Source: OLB9 sp041392785 (GTDB lineage: Bacteria; Bacteroidota; Bacteroidia; Chitinophagales; Saprospiraceae). From it: a stretch of 64,000 nt of DNA. A program made the translations under genes and the position numbers. Positions 1 through 11,394 of the stretch are shown here, piece after piece. Location: assembly GCA_041392785.1 (NCBI GenBank), contig JAWKLK010000011.1:62001-126000 (forward strand), read 5' to 3'. The notes under the pieces were generated by a model that was not told the origin of the DNA, ran no database searches, and worked only from the letters and a program-made list of their open reading frames with translations. Each line of letters begins with the position of its first letter. The first letter of the stretch is position 1.

Positions 1-3000
1 TCTGAAGTATTTGCTATGGTCCGAGAATATCCTGTCACTGAACCCAAACTCAATATAATAGGTACTTTTACATACCATGAATTGCAAATCCACACTATTC
101 GTTGTGGTTTGATCCATTAATACATTATCTGAAGCTCTGTATAATTTTACCGTTACTCCACTCACAGGAATATCTCCTGCATCTTGTATTCCATTTGCAT
201 TATTGTCTATCCATGTATAATCACCACTTGCTTGTTGCTCTACAGCAACATTGATAATCTGTATCCTTACAACCATTCGCTGCATACACAATTACTCTAT
301 ACTCTGTACCAGTTGATGGACTCACCATTGGATTTGTCAAGGTACTGTTTGAAGGATTCCATAAACCCCATTTATAGTTTGTCCTGATGGAAGGCGTAGC
401 GGTTGGGCTTCCTCCAAGTTGTGTTTGTTCTCCAATACATATTGTTCGATTCTGACTCCATCTGCGACTGGATTCAAATTCACATCAACATCAACTGTCA
501 CTTGAACAGAAACAGCACAACCTGCAACCGTAGCTGTCAACGTATAATTCACGTCGTTATGGTGTACTTACTGGCCTTGCAACATTAGGCTATTTAAGAA
601 ATCTGATGGTGTCCATAAAAAAGTTGCAATCTCGACTCACGGCATTAACATCATTTGATCAGGTCCAATTGTGACGCTACCACCTGACAAACTTTGCATA
701 CCGTTTCTGTATTCAGGCATGAACCTGCTTTTACCAAAACATCTTTTGAATAAATTGATTGACAATTATTCTTTGTTACAGTTAGGTAATGGTTCTAACT
801 TGACCTCCACAAGTCGAGCCCCATTTTACTGTTTCTGTAGCATCATTGGCATCTCCATCTTGTGACGTACCACCCCCAAAATTCCATGAATAAGTAGCTC
901 CTGAAATAGCAGGGGTCGCAGTAAATGCAGCAATTCATCAGCACAAATTTCATCAGGGCCACTTAACTTCTGAAGACGGTAAAGGAGTGACACTTACTTG
1001 AACATTTGCTGTGTTTGTACAACTACTTGTACCTTCGTTACTGTAACGGTATATGTGGTGGTAGTGGCAGGATTCACGGTAATTGATGCTGTGGTTGCAT
1101 TATTATATCCTCCAGACGCATGTACTGTTACCTGTAGCTGTCAACGACGCACTGCTACCGTTACATATCGTTTGATTAGTTCCAGCACTTGCTGTGGGAT
1201 ATTGGTGGAACGGCAGTACTGCCGTAGCAGTGGTACTTGCGCAGCCATTATTAGTATCTGTCACTGTCACAATATAATTACCTAAGGTAGAAACCACATT
1301 TGTTCTACAGTAGATGTATCCATTTGGACCGCTCCATGCATATGTATAATTTGTTGACAGAAATGCTCTGATTGTAACTGCATTATCAATACATGTCAGC
1401 GGACCTCCAATATTATCAGATGCTGCAGCTGGATGTGTTCTATTTTCTTCTACCGTGGTTGCTGCTGTTGCTGTACACCCATCAGATGCAGTTGCTGTCA
1501 CTATATAAGTACCAGGATTGTTACAATCTTTGTTGAAGCACTACCACCTCCGCTCCAGTTATAACTTACACCACTTGATCCTGTTGCTGTGGCGGCACAC
1601 TTTGTTTTTGTCGCGAAGGGGACCATCATTTGTGGCACTCACATTTGGCAATAAGTATCTCTGTTACTGTAGTTGTTGAAACTGCAGTACAACCGCTGAC
1701 CACATCCGCAACTGTGACCGTACAGGCACCTGGCGGCATTGCTTCTTGTTCTTAAGTTGTTTGCCCTTCTCCATTACTCCATAATATAAGCACTCCCAGT
1801 TGCTGGATTTGCCGTCAAAGTCACACTTGTTTTAATACAGTGATAGGGCCATTATTTGTCGCATCGATACTGGTGGCGTAATATTTTGTAGCACTGTCGC
1901 ATTGGCAGTTGCTGAACATCCATTGCTCGGATCGGTCACAGTCACATTATATAATCCTGATGGCTAACTGCTACTGGTCCTACTACTTGATGTATAGCTA
2001 TTTGGCCACTCCAATCATAGGTTAATTCAGTAGGAAATGCTCTTGATTGTAACAGCATTATCAATACAAGTCAGCGGACCTCCAATATTATCAGATGTTG
2101 CAGCTGGAAGTGTTCCCATTTTCTTCTACCGTGGTTGTTGCTGTTGCTGTACAATCTATTTGATGCAGTTGCTGTCACTGTATAAGTACCAGGATTGGTT
2201 ACACCTTTGTTGAAGCACTACCACCTCCGCTCCAGTTATAACTTACACCACTTGATCCTGTTGCTGCAAGGGTAACACTTGTTTTTGCACAAGTAAGGGG
2301 ACCATCATTTGTGGCACTCACATTTGGCAATGAAGTATCTCCTGTTACTGTAGTTGTTGAAACTGCAGTACAACCGTTGACCACATCCGTAACTGTGACC
2401 GTATAGGTACCTGGCGAAGTTACTGTTTTTGTTCTTGTTGTTTGCCCTCCATTACTCCATACATAAGTGACCCCAGTTGCTGGATTTGCTGTCAAAGTCA
2501 CACTTGTTTTAATACAGGTGATAGGGCCATTATTTGTCGCACTGATACTGGTGGCGTAATATTTTGTGTAGTACCGTCGTATTACAGTTGCTGAACATCC
2601 ATTGTTTGGATCGGTCATAGTCACATTATATAATCCTGGCTGGTTGTCCACATTGGTCCTACTACTGATGTATAGTTATTTAAATAATCCAATCATAGGT
2701 TAATCCTAGTAGGAAATACTTCGATTGTAACAGCATTATCAATAAGTCAAAGGACCTCCAATATTATCAGATGTTGCAGCTGGAAGTGTTCTATTTTCTT
2801 CTACCGTGGTTGTTGCTGTTGCTGTACACCCATTTGATGCAGTTAAGCGTCACTGTATAAGTACCAGGATTGGTTACAATCTTTGTTGAAGCACTACCAC
2901 CTCCGCTCCAGTTATATAACTTACACCATTAGAACCAGCTGCAGTAAGTGTGACACTTGATTTTATGCAAATGCATGTAAGCGACCGTCATTTGTTGTGC

Positions 3001-5126
3001 TGACATTTGGCAATGAAGTATCTCCTGTAACAGTAGTTGTCGCTACGGCAGTACAACCATTATCAGTTATGGTAACGGTATAGGTACCTGTAGTAGTTAC
3101 TAATTTAGTCCTATTGGTTCCACCACCACTCCATGAGTATGCCATACCAGATGGGTTTGCGGTCATAGTCACTGTTGTTTTTAAGCATGTCAATGGACCG
3201 TCATTCGTGGCCGTTGCACTAAATGATCCTGCTGTCACCGTAAAACTTCCCACTCAGTACAGCCTTCTTTGCTATCCGTAACAGTAACTGTATATGTTCC
3301 ATTTTGAGCAGGTAGCATTTTTGACTTCCTGATCCTAATCCTCCACTCCATGAGTAGGTATATCCTGGTGTACCGCCAGTAGCTTGAACAGTTTTGCATA
3401 ATTGGCACCAGCACACAACTCGTCATTGGGTATAACTAAGTTTAATTGTGGATTGACTGTGACAGTCACGCAATTACTAAAGTCATCACATGTATTTCCA
3501 TTAAATGTGTTTCTTGCTCTTCTTCTAAAGTAAGTTGTTTGGTCAAATTCGGCATATATTGAGTTTGTTGCATTCGATATGTTTTGCTCAACCTGATGTA
3601 CAACTTGTGGTACTTCTTTTGCCATTGATAAGATATCGTCTCATTACCTGTTGCAGCTGAAGCATCTGTCAAAGTACCAGCAGTCGTAAGTTATAACACA
3701 TTTCTTTATTTGAGCTCATTGTTCCAGGAGATACAGTACATGATTGGCATTGAGCTGTTACGGTAGTGATTCCTGCGGCTACCCATGACTGTCCACAGTT
3801 TGTCCCATTTGGATTTGTCGCATTGCGACATTCATTTCTATGTTTACTGAATTAGCATTGCCTATACATTATTCAATGTAACATTAACAATATTTACACA
3901 ACAAGTATTTAAAGATGCATCTGGGCTGTAAATGATAGTTTCACCAGATACCCCTCCTGCGGTTGCTCTTACCCCAAGATACCTATTGCAGTTAATTCTG
4001 AAATTGGTACTTGTATTGTTAAGGTTCTCGGTGCCACATCTGTCTGAACAGGTACAGAATATGTCTGTAGGTCACAATAGCCCGAAATATTTGTAAATAC
4101 TCCTGATTGTGATATATTTTCATTCAAATTTCTGTATGCATAGACCACCATAGATTGAAGGCCGTTATTGTTGCTACAACTATTTAAAACAGAGTTATAC
4201 AAAACATTGCTTGCTGTACCTGAAATCGTCCCTCGATAAACATAGACGTTTGAAGACCCAATTGAAATATTCACTTTATTTAGTGTAACGGTACGGGAAG
4301 GGTTGGTAGTGGAAATGGTAACTGTATTTCCGGATCATGATTTTTATAGACCACCTCTGTAACCAACTGATAAACCTGCGCACTATTAGGTATAGAAATA
4401 TTAATATCTGAATTACCACCACAATTAAGGTTTGTACCTGCTGCATGCAGGGTTACTTTTTTTCCATCTTCACACGTAAGATTTACGTCTGGAACAGGTG
4501 GTGTAGCACTGATGCAAACAATTTGTCGGCACAACACTATTTGGACTATTACTACATGAACCATCATTGGCTACTGACCAATGTTCAATTATTATTTGGT
4601 CAACTCATTAGGCACACTCACAGTACCTAAGCTGCCTCTCCAATATCCCTGTGTTCTTTGGTCTGGAACGTCATTGGTATAGCCTGGGTGGACCCAACCG
4701 TTGTTCCATTTTTCTTGAAACTAAACGCCACCTTCATTATTTTGAGTAACCGTATTTCTACCATTATACCCATCATAGCTAACTGCATCGCTTATATTAA
4801 ACGTTAAAGCTCCACTAATAAAATTTATTGATAGGGTCCAGGTATGGTATAACTAGTAGCAGCCACCACATAGCATTCTTAAAGACGCACCTCCGTCTAT
4901 AGTGTTTATGCTTTGGGACCAAAGTAAGCTCCCTGAAGTGCATACTGCTGAAGGAGAACAAAATGGTAAGCACTTGAGTTGTCAGGGTTACACTGCCATA
5001 AATCTGTCCAATGGTAGTCAAAATAATTATTCCAACCATAGCCGAATAATAATAAATTGTATTTAACTTTTTCGAAACAAATCTAAAATGAAAATAATTT
5101 AAGTTTAACTTGGTAACGTTGAACAT
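1..5126 (-). pseudogene. Broken giant SprB/SdrD_B-repeat secreted adhesin, 3' end beyond window
   Basis: Minus-strand coding signal runs from about 5,126 to the window edge but is cut by many frame changes. Readable pieces lie at 4567-4280, 4274-3969, 3672-3466, 3625-3335, 3416-3219, 3253-2963, 2651-2199, 1501-1103 and 552-337. From about 3,250 down they carry repeated SprB-type units (TYTVTVTD followed by GCT, then PLTC and YxWSGG). At about 240-1 the translation changes to an SdrD_B-like unit (DNNANGIQDAG). SprB-type repeats occur in cell-surface adhesins of gliding or predatory Bacteroidota, usually exported by the type IX system. The gene follows two related genes on the same strand. Lesions include single-base changes in short runs and stops. 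Whether these are assembly errors in repetitive DNA or true decay cannot be decided here. The true start is uncertain; the signal is weak upstream of about 4,950. Confidence 0.6.
1290..3250 (-). repeat. About 675-bp tandem repeat, three copies
   Basis: The same landmarks recur at a spacing of about 674-688 bp. The string cctccaatattatcagatg occurs near 1,406, 2,080 and 2,758, and the caccatcatttgtggcactc or equivalent landmark near 1,622, 2,300 and 2,984. Each unit is about 225 codons and itself contains about three SprB-type modules of about 75 residues, so this is a repeat nested in a repeat. Copies differ mainly by one-base indels. Confidence 0.75.
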
Positions 5127-5522
5127 CTGCTAACATTTTTTAGGTTCTAAATAAAAAAGACAAAAAAGCTTGAATGTCTTTATCCTAAGTTAGACACAAA
5201 ATCTAGCTCCGCCATTAGCTTCTCAAACCATTTGAGGACAATAGGAAGCATTATGTGGACATATTGAATACTCTTACACCATTTGACAGTTTTTTACATT
5301 TATTATCCAATTTAAATAACAAGTCCATTTCTTTGGTTTTATAATATACTTAATTAGGTAAAGGTTATGCTCCTATTTATTGTATTTAAAAGGGCTCTCG
5401 CATTTCTGCAAAGGCCCCTCACATAATGAAAGCGTTAATTTTTGACGTGCTGATTTGTCTAATTGCTTGATTTGTGAAATTGCCGTTCAACAATTCCGCA
5501 AATCAACAAATCTGCATTTTTA
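5127..5522. other. Intergenic stretch with two hairpins
   Basis: No convincing gene lies between the end of the propeller/SprB gene and the broken adhesin. Two structures are visible. At 5449-5515 an imperfect inverted repeat pairs GCTGATTTGT...TGATTTGTGAAATTG with CAATTCCGCAAATCAACAAATCTGC; the left arm has about nine extra bases. It could act as a terminator for the upstream minus-strand gene. At about 5393-5420 the sequence GGGCTCTCGCATTTCTGCAA plus AGGCCC resembles one at about 10,608. The rest is AT-rich without recognised features. Confidence 0.45.
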
Positions 5523-7833
5523 TCAATTTCCATTTACCTGAATCGTCGCTGTTCCACACTTCACAGGTGGACATTTGGTGTAGTTGGGTACATGTCCCTG
5601 GGTCTGTCACTGTAAATGTCTGTGTACATCCTGCGTAGCACTATCTGTCACGGTGACCGTAAATGTTGCTCCACCACCTGCGGTACCAGGACTCCAGAAG
5701 GAATTGAGTTACTCCATAGGGGACATTACTATTAGGTGTGATGGTCGTACCTCCATTGATGGTCACATTGTATGAAGTGAGTAATGCATTGGAATTGGTC
5801 ACATTGGCAGTGAATCTGATTCTATTATCGGTAATATTAGATGGTGTACCATTGTCGAGACATTCTAGATTTTGTGGTACGATCGCATTGATGTTACAAC
5901 AGTTCATCGGTGTATCCAACGTCGTCTGGCAGACACCCGTACACCCTGTCGTGGTATTGGTCACCGTTACGGTATACGTGCCTCCTGTCAGGCCTGTCCT
6001 TGATGCTGTCGCTGGACCTGAGTCACTCCATGCATAATCGTATGTTCCTGCTGGAGTTGGATTCACTGTGATCGACCCTCCAGTGAGATTGGCACAGCTG
6101 GGCTGGCTGTTTACCGATACTGTACAAGTTGAATTGAAAGCCCTAATTCTAACTAAACAACATAACTCCCAGTCACAGCCATTACCATCTTTAGCTGTGT
6201 AATATATAGCCTCATAGCCATCTGATAAAAAGCTTTCAGTTCCAACAATATTTAGGATTGATCCGGTACCTATCAGAGTATTACTGGTACTATCATACCA
6301 AACTACATTAGTAAGACCAACATCAGCTGTTAGTTGGATAGTTTCGTTTCCATTAGTGCAAATAGTGTATAAAGTATCAAAACAAAATTCTCTAAATACA
6401 TCTACATCACCAATGTATCCTTTGGAGTTTTGAGTTAAGTTGCCATCAAAATCCACCACATTAGAATTGTCGAAAACATCAGGACATCCATTAGTATTTC
6501 CAGTTTGCAACATACTCTGCATACCGTATATAAATGTTACGCCATCATTAATACAATCACTTGGTAACCTAATTGCATCACCTGTAACCCAAACCACTTG
6601 TTCCCTAGAATTTAAATAGGCCGAATTAGTCGTGGCATTCCAATCTTTGTATGCATAATCTATCCCTCCAGCAGAATTAGTTTGATTAAAATACCCTCCC
6701 ACAAAATATGTGTAGTTTAATGCCCAGGACCCTGTTGCCTTACTGTATTCCATACCTCTGCCTGTATGTCCTCTTTCCGAAATATCTGTCACCATCGATT
6801 TCTCAACAATTAGAATATTTCCATTACTCGAAAATTCAATATCTGAGATAGGATCCATAACCCAAGCCGTTCCATCGCCACCGTTTTTTCCAGTGTAACC
6901 GCTTTGATGCTCAACTTCAAATTCTAAGTTGTCTGAAGTTATGTTAAAATTTCCAGAACTTAATAATCCAACTGATCGTATTGAATTCTTATTAGCAGTA
7001 CCTCTTTCCTGGCTCCATACGCTGTAATATACCTTATTGTTATAATACCCAATGCCCCACAAACGCTCTCCTATGGGTGCAAATCCCGCTAATCCATCAT
7101 CCGGATTCATTGGATCAAAACTATTCAATATTGTTCCTGAACTACTCAACCTATAAATCTTTCCATCTTCAAAATTTGTAATAAAAAATTGATTATGATC
7201 TTTATCATAAGTAATATTTCCTAATCCAGGGCCAGTGGTTATATTTAAATCTACCCAAGAGATTAAAAAACTTCTACCATAATTATCTGTAAATGTTTTA
7301 CATGTATTGTCTCCAGCTTTAAACATTGGTAAATTATCTTGTTGGGGTAAAGTGGCAAATAGGGTAACGCCCCCTGTTAGCCCATCAATTTTATAAACAG
7401 CACCAGGACCTCCAAATCCATAGGGCATTAATCCTTTTGGACCTAGCCTATCGTAATTATCATTGCACCCTGGATTCATAATTGAATTATATCCAGAAAA
7501 TGCCGTAACATAAATATTGCCATACTTATCCTGACATAATCCAAAAATAGTACCCAATTTGTCAGTTTTTTTCCCTGTTGCATCAACGGTACCATATACC
7601 CAGTCGGCATTATGATATTCAGGAGCTGGCCAATTATTAGGACTAAAAGGTGGATTATTTCTTACATCACGAATACCCATAACCGGTTCAGTAGCATTGG
7701 GTATGGAGGGAGTAATAAAAATATCACCAGTCCCACACGTTACAACAGATTGTCCATATTCAAGAGGAAGTTGGCCATAAATATTGTGGCATAAAAAATA
7801 CATTAAAATTTGCCATTTGTATTTCGCTTTCAT
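5523..7833 (-). CDS. Secreted beta-propeller-like protein with SprB-type repeat, 3' end frameshifted
   Basis: The start at 7833 gives a signal-peptide-like N-terminus (MKAKYKWQILMYFL...IYGQ). Residues about 80-480 look like a repeat-rich propeller or SMP-30-like region (for example GNIYVTAFSG, GKIYRLSSSG, GNILIVEKS). One SprB-type module follows (GTYTVTVTNTTTGCTG) and then another beta-rich domain. The open frame ends at 5641 after about 15 out-of-frame residues. Reading across shifts near 5715, 5640 and 5585 restores ATFTVTVTDSAT, GCTQTFTVTDPGTCT and a final CPPVKCGTATIQVNGN, with a stop at 5523-5525. The upstream gene ends in a similar motif (CPEKRCATVTVIKF). It lies 31 bp after that gene, so they are probably co-transcribed. 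It is probably an exported surface protein; the exact role is unknown. Confidence 0.7.
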
Positions 7834-7864
7834 TTCTTATTATTATTTTTTACTATTAACTAAA

Positions 7865-10258
7865 TTAAAATTTGATTACAGTTACTGTGGCACATCGCTT
7901 TTCGGGACAAGTTGGTGTAGACATAGCCGTAAATCCAAAATCAAAAGTATGGTTATTAGCACCCGCTATAGCTATATCTGTCGTCATTACTGTTACTTCT
8001 GCATTGTTGCCTACGAGCAATCCATCACTATCTCTATAATCACCATTTGTCGTTGCATCTGCATTGGCCGTGGTAAGACTATTAGTCCCTAAAGCTGCTT
8101 GCTTGCTACCGCCTTGTACGTTGGGTATCCTCACGATATATTCCATATTGGGCATGAGTTGGCTTATGCCATATATCGCTGATGCAGTATTGGTACCTGT
8201 ACCGCTACTAAAATAGTAGTTTCCATTGGCATCTGTGGTGGCTGTGGCGATGACAGTTCCATTTTTAACTAGCTGTACTGTAATGCCTGCTATGGGTGTC
8301 TCACCAGCATCCTGGATACCGTCACCATCGGTGTCCAGCCATACACGGTTGCCGATTTCGATCGGAGCTGCACTACCTGATACTTCCATATCTCCTAGTC
8401 CGTTGGCCTTTGAGAACGTGCCCGATGGGGGTGGCGAACCACTGTTTCCTGTAAAATATAACTCATAATCCTTAGTATCCATACCTGTAGTGTTGTTAAA
8501 CCATGTTAATCCTGCAGAGTCGTACTGACGTGGGTCTATAACTGCTACAGCTACTTCCCCAGACCCTAAAGCCATGGCTATACCTCCTTGTGTAGTTTCT
8601 TGGTGAAATCCATCAGGATTACAAGTAAAACAATCTCGATAATAAAACTCACCACCACCTGGCCCTTCGCCATTATTTGCACCTCCAGTAGCGGGTTTGG
8701 GGCTGTTCGGCCCTTCTTTTCCGTTATTTTCCAACTCGTAACTACATGATGTAGGATTATAATAAGCCCTTAACAAATCGCCACCTACAATCGTAACTAC
8801 CAAGTTTGTGTTATGAGGGTTGTAATTAAGCCATCCAAGTTGGTGTCCTAACCTATCTATAAAGGCTAAAATAAGTGAGCCATCCGCATCAAACACGATA
8901 TCTGACAATATGGGCTGTGGGTGAGAATCTAAATAATAATTAGAAGTAAAACCAGCATCATCTGACCATACAAACCAGCCTTTAGTAGCTTCTGCGGCTG
9001 CAATGTCACCAAAGTAGGTTGCTGCGTAGCCCTTATCATAATCTAGGGGTATGGTAAACAATGTAGAGTATGTGCCCGCCGTAAAATTGGTTACCTGATA
9101 GACATAGGCATCCAAATCACTTACCGTTCCACCATTTTCCCCGCTGCATACTAATCCTACGAATAAATTCCCCCGTGCAAACTCCAGACCAAACGGACGA
9201 TGCTGTCCATTGGTACATCCCGGTGAGGGCACGGCCCAGGACGTTATCCTGGTAGAGGCGTTGGCTAAGGTGGGAGCCTGCGGATTTGCTGGATCGACTA
9301 AATCAATTCTGTATATTGTTTTGTTAAATAAATTCATGACAAACAAATACCTACCATCATCTGATATATCTATATCACCCAAAGATAATCTGCCTATCTG
9401 TGCGTATGCAGGAGCATCGAAGCTGGGTTGGTCGAGTCCATTACCCAAATCCCTCTCGGCATTAGTTCCTATCACAGGACTGAAAGGTACGAGGGGACCT
9501 AGTGGCCCTGGCCCTGTGTATGTTCCAGATCCTCGAGTAGCGATACCGAGAGCATCCAAATCTAACCAGTTTGTGACTGCGTTAGTATTGGGGTCTATCA
9601 TATATATACCACCACTACCTAAAGGGCCTAATCCTACGTGTCGTTTTAAAAATGCAGATGTAAACAATTTTTTAGCTTGTCTACTAAAAGCGACACCCCA
9701 GGTAGATCCTATCTCGCCTACCGTTGCCACATGATCTGTGGGACCTGTGGCATCATAATTGACACCTACAAAAGCATCTCCTGCTGCTACATTTGCATTG
9801 GCTGGATCTCCATTGATATAGCACGGTACATACAGTTTAGGGTTTTCTGATGCTAAAAAATAATCTTCCGGTGCATTTACTGCAAAGTTAATATTGGAAC
9901 TATTCCCATTAGCAAACTGGACTGACGATCCATAAGATTTCCCTCCACTTGAAGTAAAATCTATCACATTATTTAATGTACAGCCTCCAGAACTCGGGAT
10001 TAGAAATTCAATTCTAACTGCACCCGTTCCACAACCAGCCAATGAATAATTGGGGGCTGCTGTACCAGAAGTAGTTGTAGTGCCACACAAAGTGTTAGAC
10101 GAATTGTAAGCATTAACAACTACTCCTGTCAAGAGTGGCTCGTTTGCTTCTTTAAGCCCATTTCCATTAAAATCTCGGAAGACAGTACCAGTGACTTGTG
10201 CATTAATAGCTGATATACAAAATAAAACAAAAAAAAAGATAAAAAACTTCGCTTTCAT
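7865..10258 (-). CDS. Secreted SdrD_B-domain protein (797 aa)
   Basis: Intact gene with a clear signal peptide (MKAKFFIFFFVLFCISAINAQ). A first SdrD_B-like domain follows at about residues 22-115 (VFRDFNGNGLKEANEPLLTG). The middle, about 150-620, is propeller-like, with segments such as DISDDGRYLFVMNLFNKTIY and EFARGNLFVGLVC. A second SdrD_B domain sits at about 630-780 (NRVWLDTDGDGIQDAGETPI). SdrD_B units are calcium-binding B-type folds that stiffen surface proteins; the DxDGDGxxDxxE pattern fits this. The C-terminus CPEKRCATVTVIKF resembles that of the next gene and could be a family-specific end motif. It is the first gene of a minus-strand cluster of three. Function is not known; surface exposure is an inference. 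Confidence 0.85.
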   Translation of the reverse strand: MKAKFFIFFFVLFCISAINAQVTGTVFRDFNGNGLKEANEPLLTGVVVNAYNSSNTLCGTTTTSGTAAPNYSLAGCGTGAVRIEFLIPSSGGCTLNNVIDFTSSGGKSYGSSVQFANGNSSNINFAVNAPEDYFLASENPKLYVPCYINGDPANANVAAGDAFVGVNYDATGPTDHVATVGEIGSTWGVAFSRQAKKLFTSAFLKRHVGLGPLGSGGIYMIDPNTNAVTNWLDLDALGIATRGSGTYTGPGPLGPLVPFSPVIGTNAERDLGNGLDQPSFDAPAYAQIGRLSLGDIDISDDGRYLFVMNLFNKTIYRIDLVDPANPQAPTLANASTRITSWAVPSPGCTNGQHRPFGLEFARGNLFVGLVCSGENGGTVSDLDAYVYQVTNFTAGTYSTLFTIPLDYDKGYAATYFGDIAAAEATKGWFVWSDDAGFTSNYYLDSHPQPILSDIVFDADGSLILAFIDRLGHQLGWLNYNPHNTNLVVTIVGGDLLRAYYNPTSCSYELENNGKEGPNSPKPATGGANNGEGPGGGEFYYRDCFTCNPDGFHQETTQGGIAMALGSGEVAVAVIDPRQYDSAGLTWFNNTTGMDTKDYELYFTGNSGSPPPSGTFSKANGLGDMEVSGSAAPIEIGNRVWLDTDGDGIQDAGETPIAGITVQLVKNGTVIATATTDANGNYYFSSGTGTNTASAIYGISQLMPNMEYIVRIPNVQGGSKQAALGTNSLTTANADATTNGDYRDSDGLLVGNNAEVTVMTTDIAIAGANNHTFDFGFTAMSTPTCPEKRCATVTVIKF

Positions 10259-11110
10259 AAATTATAAATTAAAGTGAATTCTAATTAATAGTAATGTACA
10301 TAACATTACTTGATTTTTTACTTCTATTATCAAAACTATAAAATTACAGGCAGGAAGAAATTTAATTAAACAATTAAATAATAATAATTTCTAATACATT
10401 ATCCTATTTAATATAAATAATTAAACATGGCGCAAATCTACATATCAAAATAAATTTAATATTATATTTGTAATCACTTGAGTACAATATGCTTATTTTT
10501 GATTATAATCTGCATTTTTTTTTTGATCAATAAATCAAATATCAAAAAAAACCATTAATTAGTGACCTCTCATGATTTTCGTTGACAACAATGTTGTAAC
10601 TTATAACAGGGCCTCACATTTTTGCAAAGGCCGCCTAATTAGGGCCTACTGAAAAAGTCAGAATCATTCAAATTAAAGACAGTTATTGGTCTTGGATATG
10701 GTTCAAAAAACAAGCGATAGAGAATGGAGAGTCAAAAGTGCGTCTATCGCCAAGTAAGAATAATATGAATTAACTATTGATATTCAAGGCGATAGAAAAA
10801 GCATTTTGACTCGGGAATAAACTTAGAATTACCCCTAGCTGATCTAGGTTTAGATCAGTGCCTTCATTTTTGAGTGATTTCGTATCACTCAAATACAGCA
10901 AAGCTGTACCATTCAGTTACCTTTTTTTGAACTAGCGTTTTTTGGTTAATTATTTGGCAATGAAAAAAAGTAGCTGCCCCCCGCACATGGCAAATGTTTA
11001 AATGAAGTACAAATGATTTAGTAGTTTTGAAGAAATACTCGTGCATCGAAATCAATGAATTTATACATATAAAAATGTTAATCAATAATACATATTACTC
11101 CAACTAAGCC
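10259..11110. other. Long non-coding stretch upstream of the secreted-protein cluster
   Basis: No supported gene. The part at 10,260-10,560 is very AT-rich and should hold the promoter of the minus-strand cluster. An imperfect palindrome (GTTGACAACA/TGTTGTAAC) sits at 10581-10600, and a small hairpin (GGGCCTCACATTTTTGCAAA followed by GGCC) at about 10608-10632. A longer inverted repeat (10729-10812) is listed separately. The stretch 10,640-10,900 could be a worn mobile-element remnant, but no recognisable protein can be read from it. Confidence 0.4.
10729..10812. repeat. Imperfect inverted repeat, arms of 23-25 bp
   Basis: Left arm 10729-10751 (GAGTCAAAAGTGCGTCTATCGCC) is matched by the reverse complement of 10788-10812, with GAGTCAAAA and TCTATCGCC conserved and a two-base length difference between them. 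The spacer is 36 bp. A related GCGATAGA also occurs at about 10713. It could be a hairpin, a MITE-like remnant or a recombination site. Confidence 0.6.
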
Positions 11111-11149
11111 CTATGTAGTTTCAAGGAACTTCAGAATACAGAGACTGAC

Positions 11150-11360
11150 AGCCAACAAACATCCGAAAAGCTTCATTGATTTTCCAAAAAGCATAAAAGA
11201 ACGTCTAAAAAGCTTCAACAAACATTCGAAAAGCTTTAGTGAACATCCAAATAGCTTAAAAGAACGTCTAAATAGCTTCAACAAACATTCAAATAGCTTC
11301 AACGAACGTCCAAATAGCTTCAGCGAACATGTAAAAAGCTTTAACAAACATTCCAAAGGC
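11150..11360. repeat. 21-bp tandem repeat array, open on both strands
   Basis: About nine to ten diverged copies of a 21-bp unit close to AGCTTCAACAAACATTCAAAT are visible. Read on the plus strand it gives seven-residue repeats (NSFNKHS, NSFNERP, KSFSEHP), but that frame has no ATG. Read on the minus strand from an ATG at 11362 it gives an 83-residue frame ending at 11111, with seven-residue repeats of the LKLFECL or LKLFRRS type. A 21-bp unit keeps any frame open, so openness is weak evidence of coding. Units touch without spacers, so this is not a CRISPR array. Confidence 0.7.
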
Positions 11361-11394
11361 AATTACATTAATAATGGAAAAACGACATAACTCT

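Noticed and set aside
5738..6037. Plus-strand open frames inside the secreted-protein genes (also 7784-8092, 8226-8468 and 9210-9734)
   Set aside because: They lie antisense to strong minus-strand genes and have no family resemblance.
10729..10812. Integron attC site
   Set aside because: Arms do not show the attC core sites, and there is no integrase or cassette series.
11150..11360. Possible CRISPR array
   Set aside because: Units are 21 bp and contiguous, without unique spacers, and no cas genes are present.
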